22,266 nucleotides of DNA from Allosphingosinicella sp. (GTDB lineage Bacteria; Pseudomonadota; Alphaproteobacteria; Sphingomonadales; Sphingomonadaceae), in contig JASLBD010000044.1 of the NCBI GenBank assembly GCA_030146745.1, forward strand, positions 1-22,266, read 5' to 3'. The translations under genes and the position numbers were made by a program. Under the pieces are notes generated by a model. The model had not been told where the DNA came from and made no database searches. It saw only the letters and a program-made list of their open reading frames with translations. Positions 1 through 7,261 of the stretch are shown here, in pieces. Position 1 is the stretch's first letter. Each line of letters opens with the position of its first letter.

Positions 1-2
1 TC

Positions 3-2276
3 GCCGGCGCGATCCTGATGGCGCTCGTGGCGCGGGTCCCGCTCACTTACAACCATATCGTGCCGGGGCACGAGCGGACCTATATTGCCGTCTCGATCGT
101 GAGCGGCCCCGGCATGGCGCCGGACTATCAGCAGGCGAGCCCAGGCGGCGCGGCGGCGCTCATCGAGGCCAAGGTCCCGGAGGTGGAAGCAGCGGCTCGG
201 CTCCTGGAGGCCGAAGTGGAGCTGCGCCGCGGCGGTGCCGCGCACAGGGAAACTATCTATTGGGCGGATCCCGGATATTTCGACCTGGTGCGCCTTCCCG
301 TCCTGCACGGCGACCTCGCCTCCGCGCTTCGCAGCGGCCATGGCCTCGTCATGACGGAGGCGATGGCGCGCAAGCATTTCGCTCGTGCCGACGCATTGGG
401 CGAAACCATCGACGTCGCCGGGCAGCCGATGGTGCTGCGCGCGGTCGTTGCGGACCTGCCGCCCGGCGGCACCGACCTCGCCGCAGGCATCTTTGCCTCC
501 GGGCTTGCCACGCGTTCCGGCCTGTCCCTGATGCAGGCGGACGAACCGGGCAACTTTTCCATCAACGTGCGGACCTACATGCGGCTGCGAGCGGGCGCTT
601 CGGCCCAGAAGGCGGGAGACGCGATCCAGCCGGCGATCGCCGGGCTGGTGCCGACCCCCGTGCGCAGCGCCTATCGGCTCGAGCCTGTCCGGATCGACCG
701 GCTCGCCCTGCACGAGGGCTTCCATCCCGGTGCGCGCGAGCGGCTGGTGATCGGCAGCCTGATTGCGGTTCTGGTCCTGCTGATCGCAACCGCCAACTTC
801 GTCAATCTGAGCGTCGCACTGGCGGGGCGGCGGGGACGCGAGATCGGGGTGCGCAAGGCGAATGGCGCCGGCCGCGGCCACATTGCGGGCCAGTTTCTCG
901 CCGAGGCGGTGCTGACGGTGCTACTGGCGACGATTCTCGCGCTCGCGGCGGCCGAATGGCTGCTGCCGGTACTCAACGGGTTCCTGGAGACTCAGGCGCG
1001 CCTCGATTATGCCGCCGACCCGACTCTGCTCCTCTGGCTGCTGTCGGGCGCGGTGCTCCTCGGCCTCGCCGCGGGCGCCTACCCGGCCTTCCTGCTCTCC
1101 TCTCTGCCTCCCGTGGCGACGCTGCGGGACAGCGGCGCCGCGGCGGCGGGCGGCGGGCTGATGCGGAGTGTGCTCGTCACAGGCCAGTTCGCGATCTTCA
1201 TCGGACTGATTATCGCCACCGCCGTGGTGCACCAGCAGCGGCTCTTCGCAATGCGCGAGGCGTTGCGGATGGATATCGACCAGGTGCTGACCGTCACCGC
1301 CCCGTGCCCCTCCGCTTTCGTCACGGAATTGTCGAAGCTGCCGGGCGTTCGCGCCGTCTCGTGCAGCAGCGAAAGCCTGCTCAGCGGAACTACATTTCTC
1401 CCCGTCAATTGGAGAGGCGGGCAAGTGATGGCAGACGTCGTCTCAGCTCTTCCGTCGATTTTCGCCCTTTATGACGTGCGACCGCTGGCAGGGACGCTTG
1501 CGGCTCTACCTCCTAGGGGGGAGGAAGTGGTATCGCGGGTGGTGATCAACCAAGCGGCGGTGCGTGCCTTCGGCTTTGCCTCGCCTTCGGCCGCCATCGG
1601 GCAGGCGCTGCCGATTACGGCCAATTCGCTGGACGACGCCATAGGCGCGCAGGTGGTGGCGGTGGTCCCCGATTTCGCTTTCCATTCTGTCGAAACGCCG
1701 ATCGATGCTACTCTCTACCTCCCCGAGCCGCCGGGCGAGTTCGGGCTGGTCTCGATCAAGCTCGCCGGCCGCCACGTACCGGAGACGCTCGCGCAGATCG
1801 ACCGGCTGTGGCGGGCGACCGGCAATGAGGGGCAGATCGAGCGCGCCTTCGTCAGCGAACATATCGAGCGGCTGTATCGAGGCCTGGAACGGAACGCGCA
1901 GCTCTTCGCGCTCTTCTCGGCGCTCGCCATCTTCCTCGCCTGCCTCGGCCTCGTCGGCCTCTCGCTCTCGGCGGCACAGCGGCGAACCAAGGAGATCGGA
2001 ATTCGCAAGGCGCTAGGGGCCAGCACGAGCCAGATCCTCGCGCTGCTCCTCTGGCAGCTCAGCCGGCCGGTCCTGCTCGCCAACCTCATCGCCTGGCCGA
2101 TCGCCTGGTGGCTGATGCGGCGCTGGCTGAACGGCTTTGCCGAACGCATCCCGCTGCAGCCGTGGCTGTTCCCCGCGGCCGGCCTCGTCGCGCTCGCGCT
2201 TGCCCTGTCCAGCGTCGGCATGCTCGCTTACCTCGTCGCGCGGCAGAAGCCGGTGCATGCGCTCCGCTACGAATGA
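3..2276 (+). CDS. MacB/FtsX-family ABC transporter permease (5' end outside window)
   Basis: Inner-membrane permease of the MacB/FtsX kind, which works with a separate ATPase in lipoprotein or small-molecule export, or as a mechanotransmitter. The frame is open to the window edge, and the residues before the first Met (AGAIL) look like the end of a first membrane helix, so the real start lies upstream and Met at 18 is internal. Numbering from that Met: a periplasmic MacB-PCD-like region at about 10-235, a first FtsX domain at about 243-405 with four hydrophobic segments, a second periplasmic region, and a second FtsX domain at about 635-745. Both FtsX domains carry the typical coupling motif (REIGVRKANGA near 274, KEIGIRKALGA near 660). 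The duplicated-domain layout of roughly 800 residues is normal for the family. No ATPase is visible here, so partner and substrate are unknown. It faces the next gene tail to tail. Confidence 0.88.
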   Translation, partial: AGAILMALVARVPLTYNHIVPGHERTYIAVSIVSGPGMAPDYQQASPGGAAALIEAKVPEVEAAARLLEAEVELRRGGAAHRETIYWADPGYFDLVRLPVLHGDLASALRSGHGLVMTEAMARKHFARADALGETIDVAGQPMVLRAVVADLPPGGTDLAAGIFASGLATRSGLSLMQADEPGNFSINVRTYMRLRAGASAQKAGDAIQPAIAGLVPTPVRSAYRLEPVRIDRLALHEGFHPGARERLVIGSLIAVLVLLIATANFVNLSVALAGRRGREIGVRKANGAGRGHIAGQFLAEAVLTVLLATILALAAAEWLLPVLNGFLETQARLDYAADPTLLLWLLSGAVLLGLAAGAYPAFLLSSLPPVATLRDSGAAAAGGGLMRSVLVTGQFAIFIGLIIATAVVHQQRLFAMREALRMDIDQVLTVTAPCPSAFVTELSKLPGVRAVSCSSESLLSGTTFLPVNWRGGQVMADVVSALPSIFALYDVRPLAGTLAALPPRGEEVVSRVVINQAAVRAFGFASPSAAIGQALPITANSLDDAIGAQVVAVVPDFAFHSVETPIDATLYLPEPPGEFGLVSIKLAGRHVPETLAQIDRLWRATGNEGQIERAFVSEHIERLYRGLERNAQLFALFSALAIFLACLGLVGLSLSAAQRRTKEIGIRKALGASTSQILALLLWQLSRPVLLANLIAWPIAWWLMRRWLNGFAERIPLQPWLFPAAGLVALALALSSVGMLAYLVARQKPVHALRYE

Positions 2277-2375
2277 CTGGCGTAAAGGTCCTCGCATGGC
2301 CTGCGCCCAAGCCTCGCTCCGTCCACGAGGCGGCGTTGCAGGTGCGCAAATTTTGCGGACCGCTGCGCGAGCGGC

Positions 2376-3314
2376 TCAGCCGTCCGCATCCCGCATCGAG
2401 CGCGCGAAGGTTCGGCACTGCGGAGTGGAGCGCCCGCTGCGCTGGCAGAAGAGGCGCATCGTTTTCGAATGCTTGCGCGAATAGCGCTTCACCTCGCGCC
2501 GCGAAGCCGCCGCCAGTCTCTCGCGGCTGCTCCGACTTTGCGTCGCGGCGGGCCGGGCTGGAGCGGTCCGCGCAACCGTCGGCGCCGGGGCCGGGACAGC
2601 CACGCCGGCGGTTGCCGGAGCGGGCGCGGGCGCCGTAAGGAGGTCGTCGGGCTGCTGGGCGGCCATCACGGCCGGAGCCGAAGATACTGAAGCGGCGGCC
2701 GCGACGGCGCTCGGGGGGCGAGACGCCTCGCCGACGGCCGCGACCGCCGACCGGGCTTCGATCCCGGGACCGGCGGACCGATCGTACAGGGCGCCGACGC
2801 CCAGAAGCGCCGCGATCAGGGCACCCGCCGCGACGGCGGCGCGCACCGGCGGGCGCTTGGGCACGGAAGCGCCGTCCGAGCCCCGAACGGGATCGCCAGA
2901 GACCGGCGGCCTCTTGCGGGGCAAGTCCCTGGAGCCGCACAGCCGCTTTATCTCCGCGAGGATCCGCTGCCAGCCCGGATGGAAGGGCTGCCCGCGCCAG
3001 CCGCAGAGAAGGACGACCGGGCTTGCCTCAGCCCCGGCGGCGGGTTCGATGCCGTCGGCGGAGACCTCGATGAAATTCGGGTGCCGGCGGGCCGAAGCGA
3101 GGCGAGTCCCCTCCATGGCGGCCGAGACGAGCCCGCGCGACCAGATCAGGAGCAGGACCTTCGCCTTGCCGGCTTCGGCGGCGACGTCGGGAAAGCTCCG
3201 GCCGTCCGCCAGCGCCTCCCGATCGACCCGGTAACCGGCCGCCGAGATCGCGTCCGCGAGCCGGGCTGCCGCTTCGGTCTTCTCCAGCGGGTAGAGCAGG
3301 CGAATGTCGACCAT
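2376..3314 (-). CDS. TIR-like domain protein with one membrane helix and a Pro/Ala-rich tail
   Basis: 312 residues. The N-terminal 125 or so resemble a bacterial TIR-like (TIR_2 type) fold: an opening beta strand (DIRLLYPL), a helix that includes LADAISAAGYRV, a strand KVLLLIWS, and Glu68 following, at roughly the place of the TIR catalytic Glu. This is pattern recognition only. A basic linker is followed by one hydrophobic helix at about 158-177, then a long Ala/Pro-rich low-complexity stretch to about 255, and a basic C-terminus containing two cysteines. The layout suggests a cytosolic TIR-like head, one membrane crossing and a disordered periplasmic tail. ATG start at 3314; no strong ribosome site is seen. 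It is convergent with the permease. Function unknown: NAD-cleaving or protein-interaction roles of TIR domains are family knowledge and not shown here. Confidence 0.6.
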   Translation of the reverse strand: MVDIRLLYPLEKTEAAARLADAISAAGYRVDREALADGRSFPDVAAEAGKAKVLLLIWSRGLVSAAMEGTRLASARRHPNFIEVSADGIEPAAGAEASPVVLLCGWRGQPFHPGWQRILAEIKRLCGSRDLPRKRPPVSGDPVRGSDGASVPKRPPVRAAVAAGALIAALLGVGALYDRSAGPGIEARSAVAAVGEASRPPSAVAAAASVSSAPAVMAAQQPDDLLTAPAPAPATAGVAVPAPAPTVARTAPARPAATQSRSSRERLAAASRREVKRYSRKHSKTMRLFCQRSGRSTPQCRTFARSMRDADG

Positions 3315-3414
3315 CGCGGGACCAACGCTCGAGGTTCCGAAAAGCTCACCCTCGAGGCGATATTCGCTCGCTCAAGGCTAGCGCTCGTGTTGCGGCAAGG
3401 CGCTCGGCAAGCAG

Positions 3415-3627
3415 TTGCGCGAGATCGACAGGCGCATCGACCGCGCCCGCGAGTCCGGCCGCCTCTCCGGCCGCGACGCCCGGCGGCTGGAGCGCGAGGC
3501 ACGCGCCATCGGCCGCCTCGTCCGGGTCTATGGCCGGGGCGGCCTGTCGCCCTCGGAGCGGGCCGAGCTGAAGGCGCGGACCAATTATCTTCGCGACTCG
3601 GTCGGCAAGCCCCGGGGCGGCGGGTGA
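3415..3627 (+). CDS. Small Arg-rich helical protein, possibly N-terminally truncated
   Basis: 70 residues from a TTG codon, rich in Arg, Glu and Asp with heptad-like spacing (REIDRRIDRARESGRLSG, then a GGLSPSERAEL turn and a second helix). It resembles the C-terminal half of small secreted sphingomonad proteins with two Arg-rich helices, which normally begin with a signal peptide. No signal peptide is seen here: the frame meets a TAG at 3379, and nothing like an export signal precedes it. It could be a decayed remnant, a short cytosolic protein, or a chance ORF. If it is not a gene, 3315-3728 is a 414-base gap in which I see nothing else. Confidence 0.35.
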   Translation: MREIDRRIDRARESGRLSGRDARRLEREARAIGRLVRVYGRGGLSPSERAELKARTNYLRDSVGKPRGGG

Positions 3628-3728
3628 AGCAATTCGGGACAGTGAATTTCTCGCGCTTGTCGGCGCGGAGCGGCCGGGCCTAACTTGCGGCCCGTCGTTA
3701 GCAGATCCCGGGGCGGAGGCCCGGCGCC

Positions 3729-4832
3729 ATGTTCGCTTCCATCCTGATCGAGCTGGAACTCTATTGCGAGCTCTTGACCCTGGTCGCCCATTTCGCCGGG
3801 TTCAGCGTTCGGCTGGCGGATCTGGACGATCCGAACGAGTGCCGGCGGATCAATTCCTTCGTCGCCGATCATCCCGAGGCGGCGCTCTTCCATCGCCCGG
3901 CGTGGACGAAGGGCATCGAGCAAGGTACCGGCCAGGCCGGGCGCTATCTCATCGCCGAAGACCCTAGCGGTCGGTTGACGGGACTGCTTCCGCTCACCCG
4001 CATCCGCTCGCCCTTCTTCGGCTCGGCTCTGGTCTCGACCGGCTTCGGGATCGGCGGCGGGATCGTCGCGAGCACGGGGATGGCGGTCGAGGCGCTGGCC
4101 GCCGCCGCCTGGTCGCTGGCGGAGCGGGAGAATTGCCCGTCGGTCACGCTTCGCGGCGGCCGGCTTCCGGACGGCTGGCGGCGGGAGGAAGGAGTCTATG
4201 CCGGCTTCGTGCGCGAACTCCCGGGGAGCGACGAGGCCATCCTGAAATCCGTCCCGCGCAAGCAACGCGCCGAAGTTCGGCGCTCGCTGGCGCTCGGGCT
4301 GGAGGTGAGCCGGGGCCGGGACCGGCGAGCGCTCGACGAGCATTACCGCGTCTATGCCGAAAGCGTTCGCAACCTCGGCACCCCGGTCTTCCCGTGCAGC
4401 CTGTTCGAGGCGATGGCGCGCGAATGGGGCGAGGATGCCGACATCGTCACGGTGCGCGCCGAGGGAAAGCCGGTCGCGGCAGTGCTCAGCCTTTATTTCA
4501 AGGGGGTGGTCCATCCCTATTGGGGCGGCGGCACCCGCGAGGCGCGAGCGCTTCGCGCCAACGACCTCCTCTATTACTCGCTGATGCGCCACGCGGCGGC
4601 ACGCGGCTGCACCGGCTTCGACTTCGGCCGCTCCAAGGCCGGATCCGGGGCCTATGCGTTCAAGAAGAATTGGGGCTTCGAGCCGCGCCCGCTCACTTAT
4701 GCGACGAAGGGCGCGCACCGCGACGTCAACCCATCCAGCCCCCGCTACCGCCTCCAGACGGCCGCCTGGCGGCGCCTGCCGCTGCCCCTCGCGAACCGGA
4801 TCGGCCCCCTCCTCGCCCGCGGTCTCGGCTAA
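3729..4832 (+). CDS. FemAB-family protein of the XrtA/PEP-CTERM-associated type
   Basis: 367 residues with the FemAB/GNAT-like double fold (Acetyltransf_6 type). Recognisable blocks are GLLPLTRIRSPFFGSALVST (near 85-104), PRKQRAEVRRS (176-186), the YAESVRNLGTPVFP block (209-222), the PYWGGGTREARALRAND block (263-279) and FDFGRSKAGSGAYAFKKNWG (297-316), which are characteristic of the subfamily linked to exosortase XrtA and PEP-CTERM/EPS clusters. Proteins of this fold transfer amino-acyl or acyl groups; the acceptor in this subfamily is not established. GGAGG at 3715-3719 lies 9 nt before the ATG. The first 25 residues do not resemble the family N-terminus, so the true start could be a little downstream. 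No exosortase or PEP-CTERM gene is near, so it stands apart from its usual partners. Confidence 0.82.
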   Translation: MFASILIELELYCELLTLVAHFAGFSVRLADLDDPNECRRINSFVADHPEAALFHRPAWTKGIEQGTGQAGRYLIAEDPSGRLTGLLPLTRIRSPFFGSALVSTGFGIGGGIVASTGMAVEALAAAAWSLAERENCPSVTLRGGRLPDGWRREEGVYAGFVRELPGSDEAILKSVPRKQRAEVRRSLALGLEVSRGRDRRALDEHYRVYAESVRNLGTPVFPCSLFEAMAREWGEDADIVTVRAEGKPVAAVLSLYFKGVVHPYWGGGTREARALRANDLLYYSLMRHAAARGCTGFDFGRSKAGSGAYAFKKNWGFEPRPLTYATKGAHRDVNPSSPRYRLQTAAWRRLPLPLANRIGPLLARGLG

Positions 4833-4948
4833 AGGGGCGCGGATCCAACCGTCGCGGCTGATCGGCCCTGGAAGGCCGATCGCTGCCTGCCCGGTTGAGT
4901 TTCCGCCCGCGCCATGCTTCATTCCGCCGGAAACAAGGGGGAATAGAA

Positions 4949-5581
4949 ATGGCGACCAATCCGACAGGGGGAACCCGAGTGCCGCTCATCCAGCGGGTCA
5001 AGAACATCCTGACGACTCCGAAGACCGAATGGCCGGTGATCGATGCCGAGCCGGACTCGATCGGCGGCATCTACAAGAATTACGTGATGATCCTGGCGGC
5101 GATCCCGCCCGTCTGCCTGCTGCTCGGCCTGCTCCTGTTCGGAATGCCCTATATCTCCTTCTCGATGGGCTACCTCCTGGCGCAGGCGGTCATCTCCTAC
5201 GTGATGGCGCTGGTCGGCTGCTACGTCCTGGCGCTCGTCATCGACGCGCTGGCGCCGAGCTTCGGCGGCACGAAGGACCGGGTGAAGGCCTTCAAGGTCG
5301 CCGCTTATTCCAGCACGGCGGCGTGGGTGGTGGGCGTGTTCTACCTGCTGCCTCTGCTCGCCGTCCTCGGGATCGTCGGCGCTCTCTACAGCCTCTATCT
5401 GCTGTACCTGGGCCTTCCGGTGCTGATGAAGACGCCGGCCGACAAGTCGGTCGTCTACACGGTCGCGGTCATCGTCGCGGCGATCGTGATCTACATCGTC
5501 TTTGGCGCCATCACGGCGCGGATCCTCGCCACCATGATGCCCGTGCCGACGATGACCCTTCCGGCCGGCCTCCCGGGCTAA
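4949..5581 (+). CDS. Yip1-family multipass membrane protein
   Basis: 210 residues. After a polar N-terminus with a segment typical of bacterial Yip1-domain proteins (RVKNILTTPKTEWPVIDAEP), there are about five hydrophobic helices (roughly residues 47-68, 72-100, 122-142, 143-165 and 170-195). Yip1-domain proteins in bacteria are inner-membrane proteins of unknown function. The start at 4949 is chosen because AAGGGGG at 4934-4940 precedes it at good spacing; an upstream in-frame ATG at 4895 has no such site and adds an atypical basic extension. It lies just before the hexuronate locus but shows no link to it, and an operator and a 170-bp gap separate them. Confidence 0.85.
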   Translation: MATNPTGGTRVPLIQRVKNILTTPKTEWPVIDAEPDSIGGIYKNYVMILAAIPPVCLLLGLLLFGMPYISFSMGYLLAQAVISYVMALVGCYVLALVIDALAPSFGGTKDRVKAFKVAAYSSTAAWVVGVFYLLPLLAVLGIVGALYSLYLLYLGLPVLMKTPADKSVVYTVAVIVAAIVIYIVFGAITARILATMMPVPTMTLPAGLPG

Positions 5582-5635
5582 CCGCCACCCGGCGGGGCGC
5601 AGCGAAGTCGGCGAACAGCCTTATCGGGATGCTAT

Positions 5636-5649
5636 TGATACCGGTGTCA
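5636..5649. promoter_or_regulatory. Hexuronate-regulon operator 1 (TRAP operon)
   Basis: TGATACCGGTGTCA, one mismatch from the palindrome TGACACCGGTGTCA; on the minus strand it contains the exact decamer TGACACCGGT. It sits 68 bp before the leader ORF and 106 bp before dctP. No convincing -35/-10 pair is seen around it. The likely binder is the LacI-family protein encoded at 13333-14415. Confidence 0.82.
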
Positions 5650-5716
5650 TGCTGTGCCACATTGCCCCCCCGTCGAGCCGCCGGGAGAGCGGCCGGGGGA
5701 AGTGGAGAGCGGTCCG

Positions 5717-5758
5717 ATGACAGCTGATGCGCCTCGCGGAGCGGGGCGAATGCCATGA
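5717..5758 (+). CDS. Possible 13-codon leader ORF overlapping dctP
   Basis: ATG at 5717 with GGAGAG at 5704-5709, 7 nt upstream, opens a 13-codon frame (MTADAPRGAGRMP) whose TGA overlaps the dctP start codon as ATGA. It has a better ribosome site than dctP itself, so it may feed ribosomes to dctP by translational coupling. The peptide shows no attenuator-like codon runs. No protein evidence is available, and chance is possible. Confidence 0.35.
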   Translation: MTADAPRGAGRMP

Positions 5759-6759
5759 ACGGATGGAGCAGACGCCGGGCGCTGGCCGGCGGCCTCGCCG
5801 CCGCGCTCGCCCTGCCGCTCGCCGGCTGCGGCCGCTCCGCGGCGGGGACGCTCTACGGCACCGACACCCATCCGCGCGATTATCCGACCGTCCAGGCGTT
5901 CCGCTATTTCGGCGACTTGATCGAGCAGCGCAGCGGCGGGCGTCTGAAGCTCAAGCTCTTCCCCGGCGGCCAGCTCGGCGCCGAGCGGGACACGCTCGAG
6001 ATCACCAGCTTCGGAGGCCTCGACTTCAACCGAGTCAACCTCGCGCCTTTGAACTCGATCGAGCCGCTCACCATCGTGCCCTCCCTCCCCTTCCTTTTCG
6101 AGACCGAGGATCACATGCGCCGCTCCCTCGACGGGGAGCCCGGACGCAAGGTGCTGGCCTCGCTCGAGAGGCACGGCCTCATCGGCCTCTGCTTCTACGA
6201 TTCCGGGGGCCGCTCCTTCTACAACACCAAGCGGCCGATCCGCCGGCCCGGGGACATGCGCGGCCTCAAGATCCGCGTTCAGAATTCCGATCTCTACGTC
6301 GCGATGATCCGCTCGCTCGGCGCCGATGCGACTCCGATGGACCTCGGCGAAGTCTATCAGGGGCTGGTCCAGGGCGTGGTCGACGGGGCAGAGAACAATT
6401 GGCCGTCCTACGAGAGCGGGCGCCATTACGAGGTCGCGCCTTATTACAGCCTCACCAACCATGTGATGGCCCCGGAAGTGCTGCTGATGTCGAAGGCAAG
6501 CTGGGACGATCTCGGCGCGGCCGACCGGACCCTCGTGATGGAGAGCGCGCGCGAATCGGTGCCATACATGCGGCGCCTGTGGGACGCACGGGTGACGGCG
6601 GCGCGGGAGGCGCTGGTCGCCGACGGAGTCAAGGTCAACGAGATCGACCCCGAGGTCTTCCGGGCCAGCATGCGTCCGGTCTGGGAAATGTTCGTCAAGA
6701 CTCCGGAGCAGCGCCAGGTCGTCGCTTCGATCCTCGCTTTGGGAGGGGGAAATGCTTGA
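5755..6759 (+). CDS. dctP: TRAP transporter solute-binding protein, DctP family, probable lipoprotein
   Basis: 334 residues; captures the substrate for the DctQM permease outside the inner membrane. The N-terminus reads as a twin-arginine-like SRRRALAGG followed by a hydrophobic stretch and a lipobox LAGC ending at Cys25, so it is probably a lipid-anchored protein rather than the usual soluble form. DctP family features: the FPGGQLGAERDTLE block (69-82), the PFLF segment near 112, and RGLKIRVQNSDL with Arg174, the position that binds the ligand carboxylate in this family, followed by GVVDGAENN (207-215). The length is normal. The 3' end overlaps dctQ by 8 nt. The operator and neighbours suggest a uronate (galacturonate, glucuronate or an unsaturated form) as substrate; this is inference. 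The other conceivable ligands are generic organic acids. Confidence 0.93.
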   Translation: MNGWSRRRALAGGLAAALALPLAGCGRSAAGTLYGTDTHPRDYPTVQAFRYFGDLIEQRSGGRLKLKLFPGGQLGAERDTLEITSFGGLDFNRVNLAPLNSIEPLTIVPSLPFLFETEDHMRRSLDGEPGRKVLASLERHGLIGLCFYDSGGRSFYNTKRPIRRPGDMRGLKIRVQNSDLYVAMIRSLGADATPMDLGEVYQGLVQGVVDGAENNWPSYESGRHYEVAPYYSLTNHVMAPEVLLMSKASWDDLGAADRTLVMESARESVPYMRRLWDARVTAAREALVADGVKVNEIDPEVFRASMRPVWEMFVKTPEQRQVVASILALGGGNA

Positions 6760-7261
6760 GCGGCTGAGGCGGGTCAACGCCGCGGCGAGCGCGATCCTGC
6801 TTCGGGCGGGCGCGATCGGGCTGATCGCCATGACGGCCATCGTCGGCTGGCAGGTCTTCGGCCGCTACGTGCTCAATTCGAGCCCCGCCTGGGCCGAGCA
6901 GGCGGCCCTGGTGCTGATGATCTGGTACGTCTTCTTCGCCGCCGCAGCCGGGGTGCGGGAGGGCTTCCACATCCGCATCCTCGCCATGGAATCCGTGCTT
7001 TCGCCGCGCGGCCGGCACGTCATGCGCTTCATCGCCCATCTCGTCGTCGGCTTCAGCGGAGTCGCGATCGCGATCTGGGGCGGAGAACTGGTGGCGAGGA
7101 CCTGGAGCCACGTCATCCCGACGCTCGGCCTTCCACGCGGAATCGCCTATCTGCCGCTGCCTTTGTCGGGCGTTCTGATCGCCTTCTTCACCATCGAGCT
7201 GATGCTCGAGGACGCGGCGGGCGAGGAAAGCGCCGACCGGGAGGCGAGCCGGTGGAGCTGA
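6752..7261 (+). CDS. dctQ: TRAP transporter small permease subunit, DctQ family
   Basis: 169 residues with four hydrophobic helices (about 16-38, 48-68, 88-112 and 128-150), the usual DctQ/YiaM topology. The motifs WQVFGRYVLNSSPAWAEQ (29-46) and the following LVLMIWYVFFAAAAGVREG are typical of the family. DctQ pairs with DctM in the sodium-driven inner-membrane TRAP complex. The ATG lies inside the dctP 3' end (8-nt overlap), with GGAGGGGG just before it serving as ribosome site. The stop lies inside the dctM start region (10-nt overlap), so the three genes are translationally coupled. Confidence 0.92.
   Translation: MLERLRRVNAAASAILLRAGAIGLIAMTAIVGWQVFGRYVLNSSPAWAEQAALVLMIWYVFFAAAAGVREGFHIRILAMESVLSPRGRHVMRFIAHLVVGFSGVAIAIWGGELVARTWSHVIPTLGLPRGIAYLPLPLSGVLIAFFTIELMLEDAAGEESADREASRWS

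Noticed and set aside
921..1424. Long reading frames on the opposite strand of the permease, and similarly long antisense frames over the TRAP, uxaA, lacI and kduI genes
   Set aside because: They are mirror images of high-GC codon use. Their products are low in complexity, rich in Arg, Asp or Gly, with no family resemblance, while the sense frames give clear families.
5582..5595. CCGCC-ACCC-GGCGG hairpin right after the Yip1-family gene as a terminator
   Set aside because: Only a 5-bp stem and no T-tract; too weak to call in DNA this rich in GC.
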